64,000 nucleotides of DNA. Source: Herbinix sp. (GTDB taxonomy: Bacteria > Bacillota > Clostridia > Lachnospirales > Lachnospiraceae). Position 1 is the stretch's first letter; each line of letters begins with the position of its first letter. Shown here piece after piece: positions 1 to 7,949 of the stretch. Below the pieces are notes generated by a model. It was given only the letters and a program-made list of their open reading frames with translations. It was not told where the DNA came from and did no database searches. The stretch covers positions 1-64,000 of the forward strand of contig JARBTJ010000013.1 of the NCBI GenBank assembly GCA_029240245.1, written 5' to 3'. A program made the position numbers and the translations under genes.

Positions 1-66
1 TTAGAGTAATACTCTTAAATTTGGATGTTAAATCATTTTCGTGTGTAGTATTAAGTCAATTAGAAG

Positions 67-96
67 ACAGAGTACCGTTTGGTGTTCTGTTTTTTT
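67..96 (+). terminator. Intrinsic terminator of a gene upstream of the window
   Basis: A 10-bp stem (67-76 with 81-90, two G-U pairs) with a GTTT loop is followed by a run of Ts. It probably ends a transcript entering from the left edge. No coding region is supported in the first 400 bases. Confidence 0.75.
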
Positions 97-232
97 ATTA
101 CATAAAAATTTCGTCCTATGAAATAAGAAAAGCACTCACTGCTGTATGCGTATTTTACGGGTAGGAAGTTTATTGCTTCGCAATCCGCCAAGCGCGAAAG
201 TGTCATCTTGCTGACACTTTGTACTTCTATTA
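97..232. repeat. Intergenic repeat family A, copy 1
   Basis: This stretch aligns over about 135 bp with 7477-7608. The two share an identical 19-base block (167-185 and 7548-7566) that contains a small ATTGC/GCAAT hairpin, and both copies carry GCAC-type and TGACACTTT motifs. Copy 1 also has an AAGTGTCA/TGACACTT hairpin near 198-220. Each copy begins directly after the T-run of an intrinsic terminator. It has no reading frame and is probably a non-autonomous dispersed repeat. Confidence 0.7.
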
Positions 233-307
233 TTCTTAAATGCTCAAGGTATTAGGTAAATGCTTTATGCTTTTCTTATATTATATTTCGACAAAAGGTT
301 TTTCTGT

Positions 308-336
308 TTGTAATATTTCGATTTTTATACTATAAT
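308..336 (+). promoter_or_regulatory. Sigma-A-type promoter of the cheW-like gene
   Basis: TTGTAA at 308-313 and TATAAT at 331-336 are separated by 17 nt. Transcription would start near 343 and give an untranslated leader of about 80 nt. Confidence 0.7.
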
Positions 337-423
337 AGAAACATAATTTTTTGTAGATATTTAGTTATATGCTATTTTGGACGATATACATATAGAGAAA
401 TAGATTTCATGGGAGGTACCATT

Positions 424-876
424 ATGGAACAAACAATGGAGCTTGAAATTCTTGAATTTAAAGCCGGAGGAAATTTTTACGCTGCAGACGTAAGTGATAT
501 TAACGAAATACTACCATATAATAAAAAAACTACCCCCGTTCCAAATTCACATCCATTCTTAGAAGGAATCATTATGCCGAGAGATTTTTTAATATCAATT
601 GTTGATTTGGTAAAGAATTTAAATCTTGATGATGTGGATGATTTAAAGCGTGAAATGTTAATTGTTACTGGGATAAAAAACCTGAATATAGCATTTCATG
701 TAGATAGTGTAGTAGGAATTCATAGAATCAACCGTTCTGAAGTAGCAAAGCCGGGTAAGAAGCTTAGTACTTCCGTAAAAGGTGTTGTAACAGGTATCTA
801 TACCAAAGGTGATAAAAAGATAGAGCTTCTGGATTTAAAAAAGATGATTTCAGATATTAATCCCAATCTTGTTTAA
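424..876 (+). CDS. CheW-like domain protein
   Basis: This 150-residue protein is essentially one CheW domain: strands such as LEILEFKAGGNFYAADV, then GIIMPRDFLISIVDL, where CheW proteins usually carry an NLRG-type turn. CheW couples chemoreceptors to the CheA kinase. No cheA, cheY or receptor gene is in the window, so this could instead be a free-standing adaptor. The ATG at 409 lies in front of and overlaps the GGGAGG ribosome site (411-416), so the ATG at 424 is the likely start. It probably shares a transcript with the next gene, whose start is about 50 nt downstream. Confidence 0.8.
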   Translation: MEQTMELEILEFKAGGNFYAADVSDINEILPYNKKTTPVPNSHPFLEGIIMPRDFLISIVDLVKNLNLDDVDDLKREMLIVTGIKNLNIAFHVDSVVGIHRINRSEVAKPGKKLSTSVKGVVTGIYTKGDKKIELLDLKKMISDINPNLV

Positions 877-924
877 AATTGAAAATCAGGCTTTAATAAT
901 TTCATAATTATGGACGGTGTCAGA

Positions 925-2934
925 ATGGCAAAATGCAAACTGTGTAAAACGAATATCCCTGAGGGGACTGAATTTTGTAAATCCTGTCTGGATAAGAATG
1001 ATTCAAAGTTAAATGAATCTTATCTGGATAGTCTATTAAGTTCTGTCATAAATACAGTGCCATCTGCCGAAAGTGTTTATAACAAAAACAAGAAAAACAA
1101 CGGATCTGAAAGTTCGGTAAATAATAAGAACGATAGCATGCAGGGAAATAAACAGGGTACACCGAAAAGCGATAGTCCATTAGGCACGATTTCTTATTTG
1201 AATGAATCTGATGGTATTATTAATATTGATCCCTTTAATATTGATTTGGATGATCTCGAAGATTTTGATCAATATGATATAGCCGGGGATCTTGACCAAG
1301 AGTATTCTATTAAAATCAGTGATGATGAATTATTCGGTCAGGGACTTGATGATATTTTATCAGATGCGGATACTGGTTTAAAACAAAATCAAGAAATTAA
1401 TAATTATCCTGAAGATATAGTGGAAGAAGACCGTACTAATATAAATTCTGCAGATAGCAAATTGAAACAGACAGTTGAAGTACAGACACAGAGTAACCCA
1501 CAGGTAGAAACCCAATCTCTGGCAGAATCAAATAAAGAAAATAACCCGGATGCTTTACATAGCAATATAAATTCTGATGAACTAGATAATTTAGAGGATG
1601 AGGAAAACTTAGATCCTGCATTAAATGATCTTTTGAATGAACTTGATTTAAGTTTAGATGATATCAATGATATAACAGAAAATGATGTAAATCAGGAGCA
1701 GATAAACACTACCTCCGAAGTAAATGATATAGAGGAACAAAATATATCGAAGGATCAAGATTTTGAAGATGACGATATATTGAATTTATTGAAGCAGATT
1801 AGCTCTGATGATCCTGTTGCAGATGATGTACAAGCAATCAGCGAATTGTTAAACGGAGCTGCTGTACCAAAACAAGAAGAGAATTCTTCCCCTGGCGATG
1901 TAGGAGCTGTATTTTCAGATGCCTTGAAAGCAGTTTCATCTTTAGACGATCCGGATTTTGATGAATTAAGCCTTCAGGATCAAATAACTGATGTCGATGC
2001 TTCAAAGAAAAAAGGAAAGAAAAAAAGGGTTAAGAAGGCAAAAGTAAAAAAGGAAAAAGTCAAAAAGGTTAAGGTTAAGAAGGAAAAAAAGAAAAAGTCA
2101 AAGGGTAATCAATCAAGTGAGGGTGAAGATTCTTCCAATAGTCAAAGTGGACCCAAGGCTGATAAAGCTGCCGGTATTGTAAAAGGCAAGAGTAAATCAC
2201 CCGTCGATGAAGAAGCAGCAACAAAAGAAAACCCCAAAAAAGCTAAGAAAAAGCCAGCCGGGAAAGGAAACAAAGGCATTAGTTCTGAGGAAACATCGGA
2301 AAATGATAAATCAGGAAAAGTTCAGCCAGCCGGTAAAAATCAGAAAAAAAAGGATACTAAGGAAAAAAAGAAAAAGAAAAAAGAAATAATGCAAGTAATC
2401 GATGAAATCGATGAGGATGAAGGCAAAATTAACGGTTTCGGTGCTTCTTTTATCTTTGTTTTTTTTGGTTTATTAGTTACCGTGTTGCTTATAGGAACTA
2501 ATATTTTCTCCTATACACTCAGTATCCAGAATGCTACGAAATATTTCAACAGGAAAGATTATACTGAGGCATATAACGAGGTATATGGAATAGATTTTAA
2601 GGACGAAGATTTAGAAATTTATGATAAGATTAGAACAGTAATGTTTGTTAATAAACAGTTAAATTCATATAATAATTATTACGCAATCGGGCAGTATCCG
2701 GAAGCCTTGGATTCGCTTTTGAAGGGGTTAGGCCGATATGAAAAATATATAGAGCTGGCTACTATGCTTGGTATCGAATCAGATTTGAATTATGTCAGAA
2801 ATCAGATCATGGCTGAGTTGAATAATGTATTTAAGATTACCGAGGAAGAAGCATTAAATATAATAAACAGCGATAGTCAGGCCAAGTACAGTGTATTGGT
2901 TTATGATATCGTATTAGAAAATATGAGCAACTGA
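925..2934 (+). CDS. Zinc-ribbon, acidic/Lys-rich, single-TM protein of unknown function
   Basis: Not a family I can name. In order it shows an N-terminal zinc ribbon (CKLC ... CKSC within the first 25 residues), about 330 residues of Asp/Glu/Asn-rich low-complexity sequence, a strongly basic Lys-rich stretch (nt 2000-2400), one hydrophobic transmembrane segment (nt 2440-2510), and about 140 residues rich in Tyr and Asp that look like a small helical, TPR-like domain. The topology would place the ribbon and charged tail in the cytoplasm and the C-terminal domain outside. The ATG at 910 is in frame, but MAKCKLCK at 925 is a more natural start. It lies between the CheW-like gene and hisH and may be cotranscribed with both. 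Confidence 0.75.
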   Translation: MAKCKLCKTNIPEGTEFCKSCLDKNDSKLNESYLDSLLSSVINTVPSAESVYNKNKKNNGSESSVNNKNDSMQGNKQGTPKSDSPLGTISYLNESDGIINIDPFNIDLDDLEDFDQYDIAGDLDQEYSIKISDDELFGQGLDDILSDADTGLKQNQEINNYPEDIVEEDRTNINSADSKLKQTVEVQTQSNPQVETQSLAESNKENNPDALHSNINSDELDNLEDEENLDPALNDLLNELDLSLDDINDITENDVNQEQINTTSEVNDIEEQNISKDQDFEDDDILNLLKQISSDDPVADDVQAISELLNGAAVPKQEENSSPGDVGAVFSDALKAVSSLDDPDFDELSLQDQITDVDASKKKGKKKRVKKAKVKKEKVKKVKVKKEKKKKSKGNQSSEGEDSSNSQSGPKADKAAGIVKGKSKSPVDEEAATKENPKKAKKKPAGKGNKGISSEETSENDKSGKVQPAGKNQKKKDTKEKKKKKKEIMQVIDEIDEDEGKINGFGASFIFVFFGLLVTVLLIGTNIFSYTLSIQNATKYFNRKDYTEAYNEVYGIDFKDEDLEIYDKIRTVMFVNKQLNSYNNYYAIGQYPEALDSLLKGLGRYEKYIELATMLGIESDLNYVRNQIMAELNNVFKITEEEALNIINSDSQAKYSVLVYDIVLENMSN

Positions 2935-2965
2935 TAATTCAGACAGAGTAAAGGAATGTGTAAAA

Positions 2966-3571
2966 ATGATTGCTATAATTGATTATGATGCAGGTAATTT
3001 AAAAAGCGTAGAGAAAGCACTGGCACATATTGGAGAAGAATCTATCATAACTAGGGACAGACAATTCATATTAGAGGCTGATAAAGTAATTCTACCCGGA
3101 GTCGGGGCTTTCGGAGATGCTATGCAAAAGCTGGATCATTATCAGTTAATCGATACGATCAAGGAAGTGGTAGCAAGGAAAACACCTTTTTTGGGAATCT
3201 GTCTTGGGCTCCAGCTATTATTTGAGCGAAGTGCCGAATCAAAGGGAGTAGAGGGATTGTCTGTATTAAAGGGTGAAATACTGAGAATTCCGGATTGTGA
3301 TGGGTTAAAAATACCGCATATGGGATGGAATTCCCTCTCGGTGAAGCCGGGTTCCAGATTATTTGAAGGTTTTGAGGATGATACTTATGTTTATTTTGTT
3401 CATTCTTACTATTTAAAAGCAGAAGATGATGCAATCGTAGCAGCCACCACGCACTACAGTACTACAATTCATGCTTCGGTTGAGAAGGATAACGTATATG
3501 CGTGCCAATTCCATCCGGAAAAAAGCGGTGAAGTCGGCTTGAAAATTTTAAAGAATTTTGCATCACTGTGA
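2966..3571 (+). CDS. hisH: Imidazole glycerol phosphate synthase, glutaminase subunit
   Basis: This class I glutamine amidotransferase releases ammonia from glutamine for HisF in histidine synthesis. The 201 residues are the normal HisH length. The nucleophile is Cys79 in GICLGLQLLF, and His183 and Glu185 in FHPEKS complete the triad. The start MIAIIDYDAGNLKSVEKAL is typical, and AAAGGAATG lies upstream. hisF follows on the same strand after about 130 nt, with a hairpin between them. No other his genes are present. Confidence 0.96.
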   Translation: MIAIIDYDAGNLKSVEKALAHIGEESIITRDRQFILEADKVILPGVGAFGDAMQKLDHYQLIDTIKEVVARKTPFLGICLGLQLLFERSAESKGVEGLSVLKGEILRIPDCDGLKIPHMGWNSLSVKPGSRLFEGFEDDTYVYFVHSYYLKAEDDAIVAATTHYSTTIHASVEKDNVYACQFHPEKSGEVGLKILKNFASL

Positions 3572-3590
3572 TACTTAAACTTGCATGCTA

Positions 3591-3624
3591 AGGTAAGGCC
3601 TGCTTATACCAGGCCTTGTCACCT
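3591..3624 (+). other. Hairpin between hisH and hisF
   Basis: AAGGCCTG (3595-3602) pairs with CAGGCCTT (3610-3617), flanked by AGGT/ACCT that can extend the stem. There is no T-run after it, so it may be an RNA-processing or partial-stop structure rather than a full terminator. Confidence 0.45.
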
Positions 3625-3702
3625 ACTAACATTGTGATGTCGATAAATGAAACAGATTATTAATAAAGAGTGTTAGGTTATTCAATTGATGGGAGAAATG
3701 TT

Positions 3703-4464
3703 ATGTTTACAAAAAGAATTATCCCGTGTCTGGATGTTCATAACGGACGGGTTGTAAAAGGTATTAATTTTGTAAATCTTCGGGATGCGGGTGATCCGGT
3801 TGAAGTTGGCGCAGCATATGATAAAGCTGGTGCTGATGAACTAGTTTTTCTGGACATCACTGCTTCTTCCGATGCCAGAACCATAAAAATTGATATGGTC
3901 CGCCGAGTAGCAGAAACCGTATTTATACCCTTTACAGTTGGCGGAGGTATCCGTTCGGTAGAGGATTTTAAGATGATTTTAAGAGAAGGTGCAGATAAAA
4001 TTGCTGTAAATACAGCAGCCATCTTAAATCCGGATCTAATCAGTGAGGCAGCGATTAAATTTGGCAGCCAGTGTGTGGTACTTGCTATCGATGCAAAGCG
4101 AAGGGCGGATGGTTCCGGATGGAATATATATAAGAATGGCGGCCGTATTGATATGGGAATTGATGCTGTAGAATGGGCTATGAAGGCTTGTGAGCTGGGA
4201 ACAGGCGAAATACTTCTTACTAGTATGGATTGTGACGGCACAAAAGATGGCTATGATCTAGAACTTACCAAAGCAATTTCGGAGAATGTTTCTGTACCTG
4301 TTATAGCATCCGGCGGTGCCGGTACCATGGAACACTTTCATGATGCTTTAACGAAGGGCAAGGCTGATGCAGCTCTTGCGGCAACCCTTTTTCATTATAA
4401 AGAAATGGAAATCATGGAGTTAAAACAGTATTTGAATCATAAAGGTGTCAGCGTAAGAATGTAG
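3703..4464 (+). CDS. hisF: Imidazole glycerol phosphate synthase, cyclase subunit
   Basis: This (beta/alpha)8-barrel subunit uses the ammonia delivered by HisH to make imidazole glycerol phosphate and AICAR from PRFAR. Catalytic Asp11 ([12 protein letters not shown]) and Asp130 (AIDAKRR) are at the canonical positions when the ATG at 3703 is used, giving 253 residues, the family length. GGGAG at 3691-3695 supports that start over the in-frame GTG at 3670. Phosphate-binding glycine motifs ([16 protein letters not shown]) are intact. Confidence 0.97.
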   Translation: MFTKRIIPCLDVHNGRVVKGINFVNLRDAGDPVEVGAAYDKAGADELVFLDITASSDARTIKIDMVRRVAETVFIPFTVGGGIRSVEDFKMILREGADKIAVNTAAILNPDLISEAAIKFGSQCVVLAIDAKRRADGSGWNIYKNGGRIDMGIDAVEWAMKACELGTGEILLTSMDCDGTKDGYDLELTKAISENVSVPVIASGGAGTMEHFHDALTKGKADAALAATLFHYKEMEIMELKQYLNHKGVSVRM

Positions 4465-4658
4465 TAAAGTATGATTTGTTTGACTTATTTTATTATTATG
4501 GTATTTAGGGTTGTTTTACGAGAACTCTATATATTAACATAATCATACTAACAGTCTAATTTTAATCTAGATATATGAGCAATAAACTGCCGTAATTATC
4601 TAATAACTATGTAAGATAAGTTGGAAATCGTTTATATTGTATGGAAAGAGGTATACGT

Positions 4659-5333
4659 TTGGGAGCGATTAATAATGATTGGCTCGGGGCTGTCGGCGAG
4701 GAATTTCATCAGCCCTATTACTCCGAGTTGTATCAGTTTGTGAAGTCGGAATATAGTAATTACATTATCTATCCTAAATCGGAGGATATTTTTAATGCAT
4801 TTCATTTTACTCCATTAAAGGAGGTAAAAGTAGTTATTCTGGGGCAGGACCCTTATCATAATGAAGGCCAAGCCCATGGATTATGTTTTTCTGTTCAACC
4901 TAAGGTTGAGATACCCCCCTCTTTGGTTAATATTTATAAGGAGTTAAAGGAGGATTTGGGATGTTATATTCCGAATCACGGATATCTTGAAAAATGGGCC
5001 AGACAGGGAGTGTTATTATTAAATTCCGTGTTAACGGTAAGAGCACATCAGGCCAATTCCCATCAGGGAAAGGGCTGGGAACGATTCACCGACGCGGTGA
5101 TACAAGCAGTGAATGCGCAGGACCGCCCAATCGTCTTTCTGTTATGGGGCAGACCTGCTCAAATGAAGAAGAATATGTTGAGTAATTCAAAGCATCTGAT
5201 CTTAGAGGCACCGCATCCAAGCCCTTTATCCGCTTACCGCGGTTTTTTTGGAAGTAAACCCTTCAGTAAAACCAATGAATTCCTTATACATAATAAAATT
5301 GATCCAATTGATTGGCAAATTGAGAATATTTAA
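4659..5333 (+). CDS. ung: Uracil-DNA glycosylase
   Basis: Family 1 uracil-DNA glycosylase removes uracil from DNA to start base excision repair. The water-activating motif GQDPYH places Asp64 exactly where it is in well-studied Ung proteins, and the HPSPLSAYRGFFG loop carries the catalytic His. I prefer the TTG at 4659, which has AGAGG 7 nt upstream, gives 224 residues, and begins GAINNDWLGAVGEEF like relatives. The ATG at 4641 is in frame but has no ribosome site. A strong terminator follows. Confidence 0.95.
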   Translation: MGAINNDWLGAVGEEFHQPYYSELYQFVKSEYSNYIIYPKSEDIFNAFHFTPLKEVKVVILGQDPYHNEGQAHGLCFSVQPKVEIPPSLVNIYKELKEDLGCYIPNHGYLEKWARQGVLLLNSVLTVRAHQANSHQGKGWERFTDAVIQAVNAQDRPIVFLLWGRPAQMKKNMLSNSKHLILEAPHPSPLSAYRGFFGSKPFSKTNEFLIHNKIDPIDWQIENI

Positions 5334-5339
5334 AAAGGC

Positions 5340-5387
5340 TGTTTCAAAATTCTATCGGATATTATAAGAATTTTGAAACATTTTTTT
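5340..5387 (+). terminator. Intrinsic terminator after ung
   Basis: A perfect 14-bp stem (5340-5353 with 5367-5380) with a 13-nt loop is followed by seven Ts. Confidence 0.9.
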
Positions 5388-5671
5388 GTATCATAATTTA
5401 TATAAAAGTTTGAATTGAGTTTGCATGGATGAATTGTGGATAAACAAGTTAAAACAAGGCTTTATTATGGAAATTAGAATAGGTTTGACAACAGCCGAAA
5501 CTATAATTTATGTGCGAAGTAAATAATTTAAGAATGTAATATAAAAAATTCGGAATAATAACCTTAGAAAAATTATTACAAAATGGTTTGTAACCTGTTA
5601 AAACATACTTGGAAATACTTATGCATGTAAGGTTTTATTGTAATAGAATGTTATTTTCGGAGGTTATTATA
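5388..5671. other. Leader region of the permease gene, no gene seen
   Basis: About 280 AT-rich bases without a credible reading frame. A TTGACA occurs at 5485-5490, with TTATGT 17 nt further on, a weak promoter candidate. A TATAAT at 5502 is too close to serve that -35 box. Confidence 0.4.
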
Positions 5672-7114
5672 ATGAAAAAGAATGAAAAGGGTTTATCTGC
5701 CTGGCAGCTTACAATGATGGCATTAGGATCCGTTGTCGGGGGATCATTTTTCCTGGGCTCCTCTGTAGCAATAAAAGCGGCAGGGCCTGCAGTACTGATA
5801 TCGTTTATTCTGGGCGGAATTTTGATTTACTTTATTTTATATGCCTTATCGGAAATGACGGTCGCAAATCCTGATTCCGGCTCGTTCTATACATTCACGG
5901 CTAAGGTTTTTGGACCCGGGGCCGGTTTTGTCGTGGGCTGGGTATATTGGACAGGTATGGTTTTTGCGATGTCCAGTGAAGCAACAGCAATTTCAATTTT
6001 ACTGAGGCAATGGTTCCCGGGAATCTCAATTCCTATCATAGGAAGTCTGATTATTATTGCGGTAACCTTATTAAATCTGCTAGGTGCAGATAAGCTCAGT
6101 AAACTTGAGAGCAGTCTTGCAATTGTTAAGGTTATGGCGGTAATCTCCTTCATCGTAATCGCTATATTGTTAATTGTCGGTTTTATCAGGGGTACAGCTG
6201 CAGTTGGTGTCGGTGAATTGACCAAAGAACCGTTATTGCCGGGTGGAATTTCAAGCATTGCAGGAAGTATGTTGATTGTTATATTCTCCTATGCCGGTTT
6301 TGAAGTTATCGGTTTGGCAGCCTCTGAGACAGGTGATCCCCATAAAACAGTTCCTCGTGCTATTTTATATACTGTTATCGGTTTAGTTGGCTTATACATT
6401 TTAGCAATCGTAACACTTCTGCCTTTAATTCCTACCGCAGATTTAAGTGAAAATGTCAGCCCGTATGTTGCAGCTTTATCCCGATGGGGTATGGGGTGGG
6501 CAGGAACTGTCATTAATTTTATTTTAGTAACCGCAATATTGTCTACCATGCTTGCTTCTATGTTCGGGTTGGGAAGAATGATGCGTTCGGTTGCAGACGA
6601 AGGTCATGCACCTGTCTGGCTGAAGGATAAGAAGGATGTACCCATCCGTGGGATTTTATTTTCCGGTTTCGGAATGCTGCTTGGTCTCTGGCTGGGTTTA
6701 TTGTTCCCAAGTGTTTATCTTTTCTTAATCAGCTCCGGTGGTTTTGCAACACTTTTCACCTACGCTGCCATTTTGGCAACCCATATCAAATTCCGTAAAT
6801 GCAATGGTTGTCCTCCGGAAGGTAAATGTCAGATGCCAGGATTTCCGTATACAACATGGATTGCATTAATTAGTATGATTATTATTATATTTAGCATGCC
6901 AGCGATTCCAGGGCAAGCCTCCGGGCTCATTACCGGTATCATTATGGTGGCACTCCTTTATGGAATTTATTTTATTATGAAGTATGCGGACAATCTCCGT
7001 ACGAACGATAAAACAAAAAATCATAGAAAATATCGTACAAGATTTTCAGAAGAATTTTCTGATGAATTAACAAAACCCATAGTCAAGAATAAAGATAATG
7101 ATATGCAGGATTGA
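5672..7114 (+). CDS. APC-family amino acid permease
   Basis: A 480-residue secondary transporter with about 12 predicted membrane segments. The N-terminus (LSAWQLTMMALGSVVGGSFF) carries the Gly-rich first helix of the amino acid-polyamine-organocation superfamily that binds the substrate backbone, and a GFEVIGL-type segment occurs mid-protein. A short loop with three Cys residues (CNGCPPEGKC) before the last helices is unusual. The substrate cannot be told from sequence. The longer frame from 5609 has no ribosome site, while ATG 5672 has CGGAGG at 5658-5663. The gene directly precedes the alanine-type T-box leader, but a separate promoter lies between. Confidence 0.88.
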   Translation: MKKNEKGLSAWQLTMMALGSVVGGSFFLGSSVAIKAAGPAVLISFILGGILIYFILYALSEMTVANPDSGSFYTFTAKVFGPGAGFVVGWVYWTGMVFAMSSEATAISILLRQWFPGISIPIIGSLIIIAVTLLNLLGADKLSKLESSLAIVKVMAVISFIVIAILLIVGFIRGTAAVGVGELTKEPLLPGGISSIAGSMLIVIFSYAGFEVIGLAASETGDPHKTVPRAILYTVIGLVGLYILAIVTLLPLIPTADLSENVSPYVAALSRWGMGWAGTVINFILVTAILSTMLASMFGLGRMMRSVADEGHAPVWLKDKKDVPIRGILFSGFGMLLGLWLGLLFPSVYLFLISSGGFATLFTYAAILATHIKFRKCNGCPPEGKCQMPGFPYTTWIALISMIIIIFSMPAIPGQASGLITGIIMVALLYGIYFIMKYADNLRTNDKTKNHRKYRTRFSEEFSDELTKPIVKNKDNDMQD

Positions 7115-7152
7115 TCAAGTAATAAATCAAGCTATAAATAATAATATTTAGT

Positions 7153-7181
7153 TTGACTTTATGTTGTTACAGTGTTAATAT
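7153..7181 (+). promoter_or_regulatory. Promoter of the T-box leader
   Basis: TTGACT (7153-7158) and TAATAT (7176-7181) are spaced by 17 nt, with a start expected near 7188. Confidence 0.65.
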
Positions 7182-7189
7182 AAATGAAA

Positions 7190-7478
7190 TTTAATCTAAA
7201 AAAGCTAGGAAGAGAAAGAGTAGATATGTGCCGGATTCACAGAGAGAAGATGCTAGGTGGAAGTCTTCATGAAGGTCATATTAAAGCAGTCTCGGAGCTG
7301 TGGACCGAACAATTTTAAGTAGGCTCCATCGGAGTTTCCGCCGTTAAAAGGAAAGCAGTATCAATAGGCTATAAGCTAATTCGTACTGGTAAAGTGCAGA
7401 GTTTTCTCTGAAATTAGGTGGTAACACGGACGTAAGGTTCGCCCTAAGTTGATGTTTTTTCAACTTGGGGTTTTTTTT
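7190..7478 (+). promoter_or_regulatory. T-box riboswitch, probably alanine-specific
   Basis: T-box leaders sense uncharged tRNA and choose between an antiterminator and a terminator. The conserved T-box is at 7416-7429 (AGGTGGTAACACGG). A stem-I-like region with GAGTA, AGAGAGAAGATG and GGTGGAAG elements lies upstream. The terminator (7442-7452 with 7460-7470, then eight Ts) closes the leader. A candidate specifier codon is GCT at 7297-7299 (Ala) in the GGA-GCT context; GCA at 7285-7287 is the alternative and is also Ala. The next gene is alanyl-tRNA synthetase, which fits, but its start is 472 nt past the terminator. Confidence 0.9.
7442..7478 (+). terminator. T-box leader terminator
   Basis: CCCTAAGTTGA pairs with TCAACTTGGGG (one G-U pair), followed by eight Ts. 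Confidence 0.88.
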
Positions 7479-7608
7479 ATTTCATAGAAATTGCGTCCTT
7501 TGAATCAAAAAAGCACTCCGTGCAGGATGCGCATATCACAATAAGGTAGTTTATTGCTTCGCAATCTGGCAAGGCGCGTAAATATCAGCAAGTTTGACAC
7601 TTTGTTCT
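7477..7608. repeat. Intergenic repeat family A, copy 2
   Basis: Related to 97-232, with a shared identical 19-base block at 7548-7566 and additional small hairpins (GCAC/GTGC at 7513-7523). It begins at the T-run of the T-box terminator, the same placement as copy 1 after its terminator. No coding capacity was seen. Confidence 0.7.
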
Positions 7609-7773
7609 ATCCATAAGCCAGTTACGGAGATGATGTTATCGTCAAGTTTCATAGAATTTCACTTTACCGAGAAACTGTGAATTGGATTTTGGTAAATTAA
7701 CAGCGTGAAAAATCATGATTTTCAAGTATCCTTCGATACCTTTTGTCTTTGATTAGATTACTGATATAGGCAG

Positions 7774-7911
7774 TTACGAAATGATATAGTTTTTGCTATT
7801 GAACACAAAACACATACAATTCTATTCCTGAAGTGTTATCAATGGGTTTACCTTCCGCTTCGGGTTAGTATATGTTGTGTGAGCAATTAGTTTAAGATAT
7901 GAGTTTCGTAA
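7774..7911 (+). repeat. Palindromic repeat family C, copy 1
   Basis: A 138-bp element with ends TTACGAAA and TTTCGTAA. The two outer arms of about 45 nt are imperfect inverted copies of each other. The reverse complement of 9807-9942 aligns with it end to end, including an identical 16-base block at 7866-7881. It ends about 20 bp before the alaS ribosome site. It looks like a non-autonomous (MITE-like) palindromic element, with no transposase in the window. Confidence 0.8.
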
Positions 7912-7949
7912 TTGATTATAGATTACCAATAAGAAGGGAGATTAACAGA

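Noticed and set aside
3-165. Open frame at the left edge as the end of a gene
   Set aside because: It runs straight through a strong intrinsic terminator (67-96), and its composition is not protein-like.
2207-2389. 60-codon Lys-rich frame inside the zinc-ribbon gene
   Set aside because: It is a frame-shifted reading of an A-rich coding stretch, with no start signal.
3738-4241. 167-codon minus-strand frame across hisF
   Set aside because: hisF is certain with catalytic residues in place; the antisense frame is a codon-bias artefact.
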